Shown: piece by piece, positions 1 through 6,555 of the stretch
Numbering within the stretch: position 1 is the first letter of the stretch
Layout: each line of letters begins with the position of its first letter
Assembly (NCBI GenBank): GCA_045533195.1
Contig: JAZSHI010000031.1
Span: 1 to 27,384, forward strand
Source of the DNA: SIG607 sp045533195
GTDB lineage: Bacteria > Bacillota > Clostridia > Oscillospirales > Acutalibacteraceae
DNA: 27,384 nt
Direction: 5' to 3'
Program-made: the position numbers and the translations under genes
Notes under the pieces: model-generated
What the model was told of the DNA's origin: nothing
What the model saw: the letters and a program-made list of their open reading frames with translations, nothing else
The model's database searches: none

Positions 1-279
1 TTCGGAAATTCTATTCCCACGATATTTTTCATCAACAAAAACAAATCCAATGAATGGTGAAAAATCATATTGTTCAGGCAATTCATCTTTTTCGGCAAGT
101 GTACAATATCCAACAACCTTTTCTTCTACACAAGCTATAAAAACCCTTTCCCAACTAAGAAATTTGTTTTCTTTCATCAGTTTAGCAAGAAATTTTCCAG
201 CCTTCCACGAGCAATTCTCCGCAAATTCAATTGCTGCATCCCAAAATATATGTTTGTTTGTAATTTCATGTATTTGCAA
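1..279 (-). CDS. GNAT-family N-acetyltransferase, partial (C-terminus off window)
   Basis: The first 93 codons of an open frame run off the left edge. The start is a TTG at 279, chosen because AAAGGTGA lies 7 nt upstream and no ATG has a comparable site. The visible part reads as the N-terminal half of a GNAT acyltransferase: an N-terminal helix (WDAAIEFAENCSWKAG), a central strand (VFIACVEEKVVGYCTL) and the strand leading into the acetyl-CoA loop (FIGFVFVDEKYRGN). In this family the loop continues with R/Q-x-x-G-x-G/A, here starting at RGNRIS. Substrate is unknown; such stand-alone clostridial GNATs are mostly uncharacterised. It is the last visible gene of the minus-strand operon begun by the araC-like regulator, 23 bp after the P-loop kinase gene. 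The missing C-terminus prevents judging whether it is intact. Confidence 0.75.
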   Translation of the reverse strand, partial: MQIHEITNKHIFWDAAIEFAENCSWKAGKFLAKLMKENKFLSWERVFIACVEEKVVGYCTLAEKDELPEQYDFSPFIGFVFVDEKYRGNRISE

Positions 280-302
280 AATAATTTCACCTTTAAAACT
301 CT

Positions 303-812
303 TTATAAACTGTTTAAATAAGAACAAGCCTGTTTTCTGCTTTTGAATATTACTACGTTTTTATTCTTTTGTTCACCCAAAAGTTTTCGATACTTCTTTC
401 TATGATTTCGATTAAACGAAAATATAGCTTTATACAAACTTACTTTCTGCTTATCAAAATACTCAGGACAGTTACCTCCCATATCATCCCTCGTTTTACC
501 AAAATTTTTAATAACACGGACAGTTGAACCCCATAAACAAGTGATTGTTGGCAAATCAAAATAGATAACAGTATCGCAGTATTTTAATCTGTGAGGAATA
601 GTCCTGCTGAAATTACCGTCAATAATCCATTCGGATTTTTCCAATTCAATTTGTAAAACAGCGTCAAATTCATCTCGCGACAGATGTTCCCATTCGCCGC
701 ACCAAAATAATTTATCTAAATGAATTAGCGGTAGCTGTGTCTTTTCGGCAAGCGCTTTAGCAAATGTGGTTTTACCGCTACCTGCATTGCCGATTATAAG
801 AATTCGTTTCAT
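303..812 (-). CDS. P-loop nucleotide kinase, topology-modulation (FlaR-like) family
   Basis: A 169-aa cytoplasmic protein with an N-terminal Walker A, GNAGSGKT (residues 8-15), directly after the first strand MKRILII. It also has HLDKLFW (about 32-38) and WIIDGNF (about 62-68), which are typical of small adenylate-kinase-like NTPases annotated as DNA topology modulation protein or FlaR. Despite that name, no topoisomerase activity is implied; they are probably small-molecule or nucleotide kinases with unknown substrate. The C-terminal part is basic (FNRNHRKKYRKLL). The ATG overlaps the stop of the upstream NUDIX gene by one base (TAATG), so translation is coupled, and GNAT follows 23 bp downstream. 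Length is normal for the family. Confidence 0.75.
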   Translation of the reverse strand: MKRILIIGNAGSGKTTFAKALAEKTQLPLIHLDKLFWCGEWEHLSRDEFDAVLQIELEKSEWIIDGNFSRTIPHRLKYCDTVIYFDLPTITCLWGSTVRVIKNFGKTRDDMGGNCPEYFDKQKVSLYKAIFSFNRNHRKKYRKLLGEQKNKNVVIFKSRKQACSYLNSL

Positions 813-1255
813 TATAATTTCCCTTTTATTATTGAGTCGATTTCATACATGGCAACCTTGTTTGAATCCCATTTTAACAGTTTTCGTGCCTCATCATATG
901 TAAGCCATTTATATTCAGTATGTTCATTTGATAGCGTAGGCTCTAAATCGCACTCAAACGCAAATGAATATTCGGGAATAACAAAGGTGTTTTTATCCCA
1001 ATGTTGCCGTCTGCTTTCCGCAATAACTTCTGCCGGAACATAAGAGATACAGGTAAGTTGCTTAATGTTTATAGGACCAACACCAATCTCTTCTATTGTT
1101 TCTCTTATAGCTGCTTGGGTAGGTGTTTCTCCATTTTCTCCGCCTCCGGCAATAAATTGCCAATACTTGCTATCTGCTCTACGAAAGATACAGAACAAAG
1201 GCATACCGTCAACGATACGATATGGGATCGATAATATTTGATATGGTTCTCTCAT
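812..1255 (-). CDS. NUDIX hydrolase (dATP pyrophosphohydrolase-like)
   Basis: A 147-aa protein carrying a full Nudix box, G-x5-E-x7-R-E-x2-E-E-x-G-V, between about residues 37 and 60 (GGGENGETPTQAAIRETIEE region). The Mg-binding RETIEEIG is intact, so a nucleoside-diphosphate-X pyrophosphatase activity is expected. The N-terminal YQILSIPYRI and late EHTEYKWLTYDEA resemble NudB-type dATP/dihydroneopterin-triphosphate hydrolases and bacterial relatives of MutT. The actual substrate cannot be read from sequence. It starts 3 bp after the stop of the small coiled-coil gene and overlaps the kinase start by one base, so it is part of the same polycistronic unit. Confidence 0.85.
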   Translation of the reverse strand: MREPYQILSIPYRIVDGMPLFCIFRRADSKYWQFIAGGGENGETPTQAAIRETIEEIGVGPINIKQLTCISYVPAEVIAESRRQHWDKNTFVIPEYSFAFECDLEPTLSNEHTEYKWLTYDEARKLLKWDSNKVAMYEIDSIIKGKL

Positions 1256-1258
1256 TAT

Positions 1259-1612
1259 TTAACCCTCATTATTTATATCTATTTTCTTTAATTTGTCCAA
1301 CAAAGTTGTGACCTTAGGTTCTATATCATTAAGTATAGATTTTGCATCTTCTGCCGCACATTTAATATCACCTACACGGCATTCTAAATCATCTGCAGCA
1401 TCTTCTAATTCTTCTAGTTCTTCAAGATTGGAATCATAACCTATAAGACAATGTCTGTAATCCATGTTCGCACCATCACCGGAAATTTCAAGTGAGTTAA
1501 TGGGTGTTTTGTTGAATGTAATATTTAAGCCATCACCAGATAGATCAACATTTTCAAGTATCGCTTCTAATTTTTTTATTCTGTTTTCGAGTTCAATGAT
1601 TTTGTTTTCCAT
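1259..1612 (-). CDS. Hypothetical protein, coiled coil with two SGDG segments
   Basis: I do not recognise this 117-aa acidic protein. It has an N-terminal leucine-rich helix (MENKIIELENRIKKLEAILE), then two similar strand-like segments, VDLSGDGLNI (about 23-32) and LEISGDGANM (about 41-50). A C-terminal acidic helical stretch rich in E, L and D (LEELEELEDAADDLE) ends in a second amphipathic helix. No signal peptide, membrane segment or metal-binding cysteine pattern is seen. Its ATG is preceded by AAAGGATG and lies inside the last codons of the araC-like gene, overlapping it by 20 bp, so it is translated as part of that operon. The helix-strand-helix layout suggests an oligomerising accessory protein, but this is speculation. 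Confidence 0.7.
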   Translation of the reverse strand: MENKIIELENRIKKLEAILENVDLSGDGLNITFNKTPINSLEISGDGANMDYRHCLIGYDSNLEELEELEDAADDLECRVGDIKCAAEDAKSILNDIEPKVTTLLDKLKKIDINNEG

Positions 1613-2531
1613 TTAAGTCATCCTTTCTGTTTTTAACCGCTGATTTACGAAATTCGGCAGGGGTTGTGCCTGTTATTTCTTTAAAAATACGATTAAAGTG
1701 TTGAACTGTTTTGAATCCAACCATATTTGAAATATCTTTGATAGGCACATCGGTAAAGCTGAGTTGCTTTTTTGCAATAGTAATTCGGTACTGCATCAAA
1801 TATTCGATAGCAGTACAACCAAGTTCTTCTTTCATAAGAGCGGTAAGGGTTGTATGGTTTATTCCGGCATTAGCTGATATATCGGACAAGGTTATACTAT
1901 CGCCATAATGGCTCTCTATATACAACACCGCATCACGAAGTTTGGGATTTTTAATAATTGGTGCGTTATCCGATTTTTGGTGGGTTAAACCATAGCCAAT
2001 AAGACCGTACATACGCTCCAAGGCAATAATAATCTCCATAAAGTAGGAACGGCCTCTACAAGACCAATACCAATCTCTTTGTTCTGTTAATTCCTCTAAC
2101 ATATAATCAGCAGATTGTTCGATTTTTTCTACCTGTGTCTCGGCAATAGGAATCGCATACGCTTTATCAATAAAGGGTTTTAACATAAACATATCGTGGG
2201 TGGTCGCAATATCACCATATTTGCTGGAACGTAAAAGTTCAAAGGTCATATTAATATTTAAGAATTTGGGATGAAAATATACACAGGTGTAGTGCGCTTT
2301 TGATTTCGATATGAGAACCGGGTTTTCAGACTCATCAAAGCACAAAAAAGACGGAGCGACAGCAGTGATTTTCTCACCGTCAACTTTAAATTCTAACTTT
2401 CCTTTAGTGAGTATAATTAGTAAAAAACATTTACCCTTGATATTGATATTATCAAACGAACCGTTTTTGACGCATTCAACAAAAGCGACCTTACCTTCGT
2501 TATACTTCCTGCCAACTGTAATGTGTTCCAT
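1593..2531 (-). CDS. AraC-family transcriptional regulator
   Basis: A 312-aa regulator. The C-terminal 100 residues form a typical AraC/XylS double helix-turn-helix: first HTH around ITLSDISANAGINHTTLTAL, second around VPIKDISNMVGFKTVQHFNR, closing with the family signature FKEITGTTPAEFRKS. The N-terminal 200 residues look like a cupin-type sensor domain (GKCFLLIILTKGKLEFKVDG); the ligand is unknown. A longer frame begins at a TTG at 2585, but that codon coincides with the -35 element. The ATG at 2531 has AAAGGTGG 8 nt upstream and is preferred. It is the first gene of an operon with the coiled-coil, NUDIX, kinase and GNAT genes, divergent from the AriA-like gene, and probably controls its own operon. 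Confidence 0.9.
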   Translation of the reverse strand: MEHITVGRKYNEGKVAFVECVKNGSFDNINIKGKCFLLIILTKGKLEFKVDGEKITAVAPSFLCFDESENPVLISKSKAHYTCVYFHPKFLNINMTFELLRSSKYGDIATTHDMFMLKPFIDKAYAIPIAETQVEKIEQSADYMLEELTEQRDWYWSCRGRSYFMEIIIALERMYGLIGYGLTHQKSDNAPIIKNPKLRDAVLYIESHYGDSITLSDISANAGINHTTLTALMKEELGCTAIEYLMQYRITIAKKQLSFTDVPIKDISNMVGFKTVQHFNRIFKEITGTTPAEFRKSAVKNRKDDLNGKQNH

Positions 2532-2556
2532 ACATCCACCACCTTTAACTGTTTGT

Positions 2557-2585
2557 ATTTTACCATATTTCAACTTTCCCTTCAA
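2557..2585 (-). promoter_or_regulatory. Promoter of the araC-like operon
   Basis: On the minus strand TTGAAG (2585-2580), a 17-bp spacer and TAAAAT (2562-2557) form a sigma-A type promoter. TGG directly before the -10 makes an extended -10. It lies 26 bp upstream of the ATG at 2531. Confidence 0.65.
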
Positions 2586-2595
2586 TGTTCAGTTA

Positions 2596-2625
2596 TTATC
2601 TAATTTATAATTTCTTTTATCTAAT
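2596..2625. promoter_or_regulatory. Tandem direct repeats, possible AraC-type operator
   Basis: TTATCTAAT occurs at 2596-2604 and again at 2617-2625 in the same orientation with a 21-bp period (two helical turns). The pair sits just upstream of the -35 of the araC-like gene. AraC-family monomers with two HTH motifs commonly bind direct repeats with this kind of spacing. The region is AT-rich, so chance is possible. Confidence 0.35.
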
Positions 2626-2712
2626 ATTAAATAATAACGTTCTTTACTAACCATATAATATTGAGGCGTAAAAATCGACTTTCAAGAAAACAATTAGTTT
2701 AATCTATTTATG

Positions 2713-2741
2713 TTTACATTCGAACTGAATAGTGTTATAAT
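2713..2741 (+). promoter_or_regulatory. Promoter of the AriA-AriB-like operon
   Basis: TTTACA (2713-2718), a 17-bp spacer and a perfect TATAAT (2736-2741) precede the ATPase gene. The leader is about 50 nt and ends in AGGAGG (2783-2788), 9 nt before the ATG. This is a near-consensus sigma-A promoter. The intergenic region 2586-2797 otherwise holds only this, the araC-side promoter and the direct repeats. Confidence 0.75.
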
Positions 2742-2797
2742 AATTATATTATGAATTTCATGTTATGTTTTAAAACTAATATAGGAGGCATGAATCA

Positions 2798-4096
2798 ATG
2801 ATTAAAAATCTATATATTGAAAATTTATTTGGCAGATTTAACTATAATATCGCGTTAAAGACAAATGGTATTACAATTATTACTGGACCAAATGGATTTG
2901 GTAAATCTACAATATTAAAAATCATCAATGCTCTGAGTAAAGAAAGAATCCAATATCTGATTGGATTAGACTTTTCAAAAATAGAAATTACTTTTGATAC
3001 AACTAAAACCATTATCGAGAAAAATGATACAGATATTTCTATTGATGGCATATCATTATCTTTTTTTAAAAAGACGCAAGATGATTATATAATACACAGT
3101 CGTAGGAGAGGGTATTTCAGAAAGACCCCCGATGGATATATTGATATGCGTACTGGTAGACGCTATACGGATGATGAATTTGATTATGATTTTTTGCAAG
3201 ACGATGATTTTTGGGAAGAAATAATGTCTTATGGAAACGATGAAAGATATCCAAAAGAATTAATTCAGTTAAAGCAAAAATTAAAAGAAATTTCCGAAAA
3301 TTGCGGTCGTATTCGTTTAATCTCGGAACAACGTTTAATTCGGCGCGAAACCCAACCTCGTAGAGCTGATGAAATCCGTACTATTGATGTAATTAGCGAC
3401 CTTCCCGAACAACTAAAAAAAGAAATTCAGAAGGTTTATGATGAATATTCAAGCGTCTCTAATAAATTGGATAGTTCTTATCCAAAAAGATTGTTTTCTG
3501 CCAAAGATGGATTGGAGAACAAAAACGAGTTTACAGCACGATTAAATGCTACAAATGAGAAATTCAAAAAACTAAACCAATATGGTTTGGTAGACATATC
3601 GATTATAGATTCAAAAAATTACAATTCAAAACACTCAACCGCTTTGAAGATTTACTTTGATGATTTTGCTGAAAAGTTCAAAGTTTTTCAAGAACTCATT
3701 CAAAAACTTGATTTGTTCACTAGTATAATTAACGAAAGATTAACCTTCAAAAAAATATTAATAACTAGAACGGATGGCTTTAAAATTGTTGATGAAGAAA
3801 ACGAAGAAAAAACTCTTGAATTAAGCCAGCTTTCTTCAGGTGAAAAGCAAGAAATTGTTTTGTTTTATGAATTAATATTTAATACAAAATCCGAGTTTCT
3901 TTTATTAATTGATGAACCGGAAATTTCATTGCACATTATGTGGCAGAAAAAATTCATGGATGATTTATTAGCCGTATCCAAACAAACAAAAATAAGTGCT
4001 GTTGTGGCAACTCATTCGCCACAAATTGTTAGTAAGCACTGGGATATACAAATTGATTTAGGTGAAATGTATGGCGTGCAACTCGATTCGATGTAA
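2798..4096 (+). CDS. ariA: AAA_15/ABC-type ATPase, AriA-like (PARIS anti-phage system)
   Basis: A 432-aa cytoplasmic ATPase with an SMC/ABC-style split nucleotide fold. Walker A is GPNGFGKST (30-38), the ABC signature is LSSGEKQ (345-351), Walker B is FLLLIDEPE (about 367-375) and the switch histidine is in ATHSPQ (404-409). Between them lie a very acidic segment (about 115-145, rich in D, E, F and W) and helical coiled-coil stretches. The architecture and length match AAA_15/AAA_21 ATPases of defence loci. The next gene encodes a DUF4435 TOPRIM-like protein, which is the arrangement of PARIS (AriA ATPase plus AriB effector). In that system AriA assembles a sensor of phage anti-restriction proteins and releases AriB. 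The fold is certain, the PARIS assignment is an inference from the gene pair. It has its own promoter and a strong SD, and overlaps the partner gene by 26 bp. Confidence 0.75.
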   Translation: MIKNLYIENLFGRFNYNIALKTNGITIITGPNGFGKSTILKIINALSKERIQYLIGLDFSKIEITFDTTKTIIEKNDTDISIDGISLSFFKKTQDDYIIHSRRRGYFRKTPDGYIDMRTGRRYTDDEFDYDFLQDDDFWEEIMSYGNDERYPKELIQLKQKLKEISENCGRIRLISEQRLIRRETQPRRADEIRTIDVISDLPEQLKKEIQKVYDEYSSVSNKLDSSYPKRLFSAKDGLENKNEFTARLNATNEKFKKLNQYGLVDISIIDSKNYNSKHSTALKIYFDDFAEKFKVFQELIQKLDLFTSIINERLTFKKILITRTDGFKIVDEENEEKTLELSQLSSGEKQEIVLFYELIFNTKSEFLLLIDEPEISLHIMWQKKFMDDLLAVSKQTKISAVVATHSPQIVSKHWDIQIDLGEMYGVQLDSM

Positions 4097-4913
4097 TATG
4101 GATAAAGATGCCATAACAGCAGATATACGCATGACATTGGGAGCCGACTTTAATCGCCAAAAGGTGATTGTCGTTGTTGAAGGACAAGATGATATCGAAT
4201 TTCTCAACGGCAAGTTATCTAATAATGTCGACATGTATGAATCTTTTTCTGGAATCGAGGGAGTTAAAGAAATTGTTTCTAAATTTTCAGAAAAAAGAGT
4301 TTTAGGCATCTGTGATAAAGATTATTCGGTTCCCGATCCTACGGTCAATATTGTTTACTATGATTACTCATGTTTGGAAATGATGTTAGTAAGTAATGTC
4401 GAGGTTTTTAAGTCATTCGTGGATAATTTCTATTACGGAAGAGAAACAGCCGAAAATATTTTGATGAAAATACTCACGAATTTAAAATGGCTTTCAATAT
4501 TTAGAAAACTAAATTCGGAAAATTCCTGGGGAATTAGATTTAAAGGTGTGTCTATTGCAGCAGCATGTGTTGGAACCGACTCAACTATATCAGTTGAAAT
4601 TCTTCTTCAAAAACTTATGCAAATCAATCAAGATTTAATTACTAGCCACAGGGAATATTTAACGGCTGTCTCCAATGCCTGCAGAAAAGAGCTTAGTGTA
4701 GATACATATTTGAATATTACTCAAGGACACGATTTTATTGATTATTTTCACAAAATAGCACAAGAATCTTCTCCTATAAGAAGAACTGTCAGAAAAGATT
4801 CGTTATTCTCTGGTTTGTGCTGTGCCTTTCGTGAAACAGATTTTAAAGCAACGCAATTTTATCGTTATTTAAAGGATTATGCTGAAACCAACAGCATACA
4901 GTTAGTTTCATAG
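4071..4913 (+). CDS. ariB: DUF4435/TOPRIM-like effector, AriB-like (PARIS anti-phage system)
   Basis: A 280-aa protein. The N-terminal part carries the TOPRIM-like signature of DUF4435: strand plus glutamate KVIVVVEGQDDIEFL (E about residue 37), then the acidic pair in GICDKDY (D about 82 and 84), then YSCLEMMLV. These are the positions expected to bind metal in TOPRIM nucleases. In PARIS the homologous AriB is the toxic effector, reported to cleave tRNA. Start choice: ATG at 4071 has AGGTGA 5 nt upstream. A GTG at 4062 lacks an SD, and an ATG at 4098, just after the ATPase stop at 4096, would give a shorter protein by coupling. All keep the catalytic motifs. Alternatives are other AAA plus DUF4435 defence pairs. 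A hairpin terminator follows. Confidence 0.72.
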   Translation: MACNSIRCNMDKDAITADIRMTLGADFNRQKVIVVVEGQDDIEFLNGKLSNNVDMYESFSGIEGVKEIVSKFSEKRVLGICDKDYSVPDPTVNIVYYDYSCLEMMLVSNVEVFKSFVDNFYYGRETAENILMKILTNLKWLSIFRKLNSENSWGIRFKGVSIAAACVGTDSTISVEILLQKLMQINQDLITSHREYLTAVSNACRKELSVDTYLNITQGHDFIDYFHKIAQESSPIRRTVRKDSLFSGLCCAFRETDFKATQFYRYLKDYAETNSIQLVS

Positions 4914-4926
4914 TAATTAAACAGAT

Positions 4927-4965
4927 ACCCCCGCCTTAGCAATTTTGCATAGACGGGGGTTAATG
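4927..4965 (+). terminator. Hairpin between convergent ariB-like and fic genes
   Basis: ACCCCCG (4927-4933) pairs with CGGGGGT (4954-4960), enclosing a smaller GCAA-TT-TTGC hairpin. The T-tract after it is weak (TTAATGTT). It is placed 14 bp after the ariB-like stop and 40 bp from the fic stop, so it may act on both strands. Confidence 0.6.
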
Positions 4966-4999
4966 TTATCAGCCAATATTCACATTCTAGCACTTATCT

Positions 5000-5713
5000 T
5001 TACCCTTCTTTATACTCATGTGGGCGTTCTTTATAGTCTTTAACTTTGTATTCACCGATGGTGTCGTATTTGCTTGATTTGGTTTCGGTGAGGGTGTTGG
5101 TTTCGTTATCTTCGCCGAGGATTGCATCGAAGAAGATGCGCTCGAGGTATTCATATTTTGAATAAATACCTTGTGATGCCCAAACGAGAGCATTGCGCAC
5201 GTAGGCAGAGTTTGTTTTAAAGAGTTCGTGTTCAACCTCAAATCCCAATGATTTTGCAAGCAAAACAGCAAACACTATAACCGTTCTTGTATTACCCTCG
5301 CGGAAGGGGTGGGTTTGCCAAATACTTGCTATAATACGAACGAGTTTGAAAACAATATCCTTATCATTATCGCCGGTTCTTTTGAGCTTGGCGATTTCTT
5401 TCATTGTTTCATTTAGTTGCTTTTTTATTTCTTTGGGATAAGCGTAACGAACGGTATCACCGCCGAGAACATCTTCGTATTTTACCATTTGAATAGTACG
5501 AAATTCTCCTGCCCAATCAAATATTTGACCGAATATATTGCGGTGGATATCCTGCAAGGTTTCGGTATTAAACTTATCATATTTATAATCATAAATAGCT
5601 GCCATAGAAAGAGCGGTAATGTCAGCCTCTGCCTTGCGTAGCAATTCAGAATCTTTAATATTAGCTAAATTTTTAAGCACGTTAACATCATCATATAAAT
5701 AAGGGTCACGCAT
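5000..5713 (-). CDS. Fic-domain protein, toxin of a Fic toxin-antitoxin pair
   Basis: A 237-aa Fic (filamentation induced by cAMP) protein. The catalytic motif is complete, HPFREGNTR (135-143), fitting HPFx[D/E]GNxR, so AMP transfer from ATP to a target hydroxyl is expected. In class I bacterial toxins the usual targets are proteins such as type II topoisomerases. FDWAGEFR (65-72) and the flap region KYEDVLGGDTVRYAYP (about 78-93) are typical of VbhT/Fic-like toxins. No internal inhibitory (S/T)xxxE(G/N) helix is seen at either end, so inhibition must come in trans. The C-terminal 35 residues are polar and probably disordered. The ATG lies 3 bp after the stop of the upstream antitoxin-like gene, with GGAGG inside that gene's last codons, so the pair is cotranscribed and coupled. 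Confidence 0.9.
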   Translation of the reverse strand: MRDPYLYDDVNVLKNLANIKDSELLRKAEADITALSMAAIYDYKYDKFNTETLQDIHRNIFGQIFDWAGEFRTIQMVKYEDVLGGDTVRYAYPKEIKKQLNETMKEIAKLKRTGDNDKDIVFKLVRIIASIWQTHPFREGNTRTVIVFAVLLAKSLGFEVEHELFKTNSAYVRNALVWASQGIYSKYEYLERIFFDAILGEDNETNTLTETKSSKYDTIGEYKVKDYKERPHEYKEG

Positions 5714-5716
5714 TTG

Positions 5717-6238
5717 TTATACCTCCGTTACAAAACCGTATCTTCTAAGTGTTTGCTCGAACACCGACAAGAATGTAATATTCCCATTTTTCCAATTGGC
5801 AAGATCGCTTTTAACTCTATCACTTACGGGAACGCCCTCTATTGATGTCATAGCATCAGAAAAGGAAATTCGTTTTTCTTTCTCGTCAGCAGATATACTA
5901 TCCATACCACTTGTGAGCTTTAACATTTTTAATTTACGAAGCAATGCTTTATCCAACAACTCGGCAGCGGTTTCAATATCAGCAAGTCTGATTAAAATCT
6001 CCGGCAACTGTGATTCATATTCTTTCCTTAATGAAATTTGATTTGTTATTTCATCTACTTCTTCAGCCTTAATATATTTACTCTCAACAGTATCGCCGTT
6101 ACGAGTTTGCAAATATAAATACTGCTTACCGCCAATCGTCTTTTTAGAAATATATCCTTTGGGCAAAACACTAAGCTTTTGCTCTATTTCAAGTTTTGAT
6201 GCAAGTAATTCATTATACTCAAAAATAATATCGTTCAT
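5717..6238 (-). CDS. Composite Fic antitoxin (VbhA-like C-terminal domain)
   Basis: A 173-aa protein directly upstream of the fic toxin. Residues 25-58 (KGYISKKTIGGKQYLYLQ and following) resemble the short beta-rich domain annotated DUF6788 in many Firmicutes. Residues 60-108 are helical. The last 45 residues look like a VbhA-type antitoxin: IEG (133-135) followed by VPVSDRVKSDLANWKNGNI and a terminal helix. The usual inhibitory motif (S/T)xxxE(G/N) is only partly met: E134 and G135 are present, but the S/T position is M130. That would loosen or alter clamping of the toxin's ATP site. AGGAGG sits 7 nt upstream of the ATG. It may also be the DNA-binding autoregulator of the inverted repeat upstream, though no HTH is obvious. 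The antitoxin role rests on position and the C-terminal motif. Confidence 0.65.
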   Translation of the reverse strand: MNDIIFEYNELLASKLEIEQKLSVLPKGYISKKTIGGKQYLYLQTRNGDTVESKYIKAEEVDEITNQISLRKEYESQLPEILIRLADIETAAELLDKALLRKLKMLKLTSGMDSISADEKEKRISFSDAMTSIEGVPVSDRVKSDLANWKNGNITFLSVFEQTLRRYGFVTEV

Positions 6239-6261
6239 AATATTACCTCCTAGTTATTAAT

Positions 6262-6290
6262 AGTATATCATAAAATAACCTACAAATCAA
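6262..6290 (-). promoter_or_regulatory. Promoter of the Fic toxin-antitoxin operon
   Basis: On the minus strand TTGATT (6290-6285), a 17-bp spacer and TATACT (6267-6262) form a sigma-A promoter. It is followed by AGGAGG and the antitoxin ATG at 6238. Confidence 0.6.
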
Positions 6291-6315
6291 CAAAAAATTG
6301 AAAATTTGTAGGTTA
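6276..6315. repeat. 12-bp inverted repeat over the Fic promoter; operator or terminator
   Basis: TAACCTACAAAT (6276-6287) and ATTTGTAGGTTA (6304-6315) are perfect inverted copies separated by 16 bp. The left arm lies in the spacer and -35 of the Fic promoter. It may be an operator for autoregulation. Read as minus-strand RNA, it is also a hairpin followed by TTTTAT and could terminate the upstream cotJ operon. Confidence 0.6.
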
Positions 6316-6349
6316 ATTATAATTATGGCGTAGTTAAGATAGCAGTGAT

Positions 6350-6520
6350 TCAATTTGATTTTCTTTTAAGACCGCCATCACTTGCAACAAACAGGGTAAT
6401 TCCTAAACAGATAAGAAAAGTTCCTGTTGCAATCTCAACTTTATAAAGAAGAGCCAGATAGCCTGTCCATATAGTAATTAGAACTAAAATTAGCATAACA
6501 ATACACTTAAACAGCTTCAT
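6350..6520 (-). CDS. Small two-helix membrane protein downstream of cotJC
   Basis: This 56-aa frame starts with ATG at 6520, with GGGAGGA 7 nt upstream, and stops at TGA 6350-6352. Residues 3-26 (FKCIVMLILVLITIWTGYLA) and 31-47 (ATGTFLICLGITLFVAS) are two hydrophobic helices, followed by a basic tail (GGLKRKSN). This suggests an inner-membrane miniprotein with two spans. It begins 35 bp after the cotJC stop with no terminator between, so it is probably the fourth gene of the cotJ operon and may be expressed in the mother cell during sporulation. I do not recognise a family. Confidence 0.7.
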   Translation of the reverse strand: MKLFKCIVMLILVLITIWTGYLALLYKVEIATGTFLICLGITLFVASDGGLKRKSN

Positions 6521-6555
6521 TTTAATCCTCCCATTATGTGCTAAAAAGCCTTATT

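Noticed and set aside
50..346. Open frames of 98 and 83 aa on the plus strand at the left edge
   Set aside because: They are antisense to the GNAT gene, whose minus-strand frame has family motifs and an SD.
2532..2585. Longer N-terminus of the araC-like protein from a TTG at 2585
   Set aside because: The TTG coincides with the -35 box of the gene's promoter and lacks an SD; ATG 2531 has a strong one.
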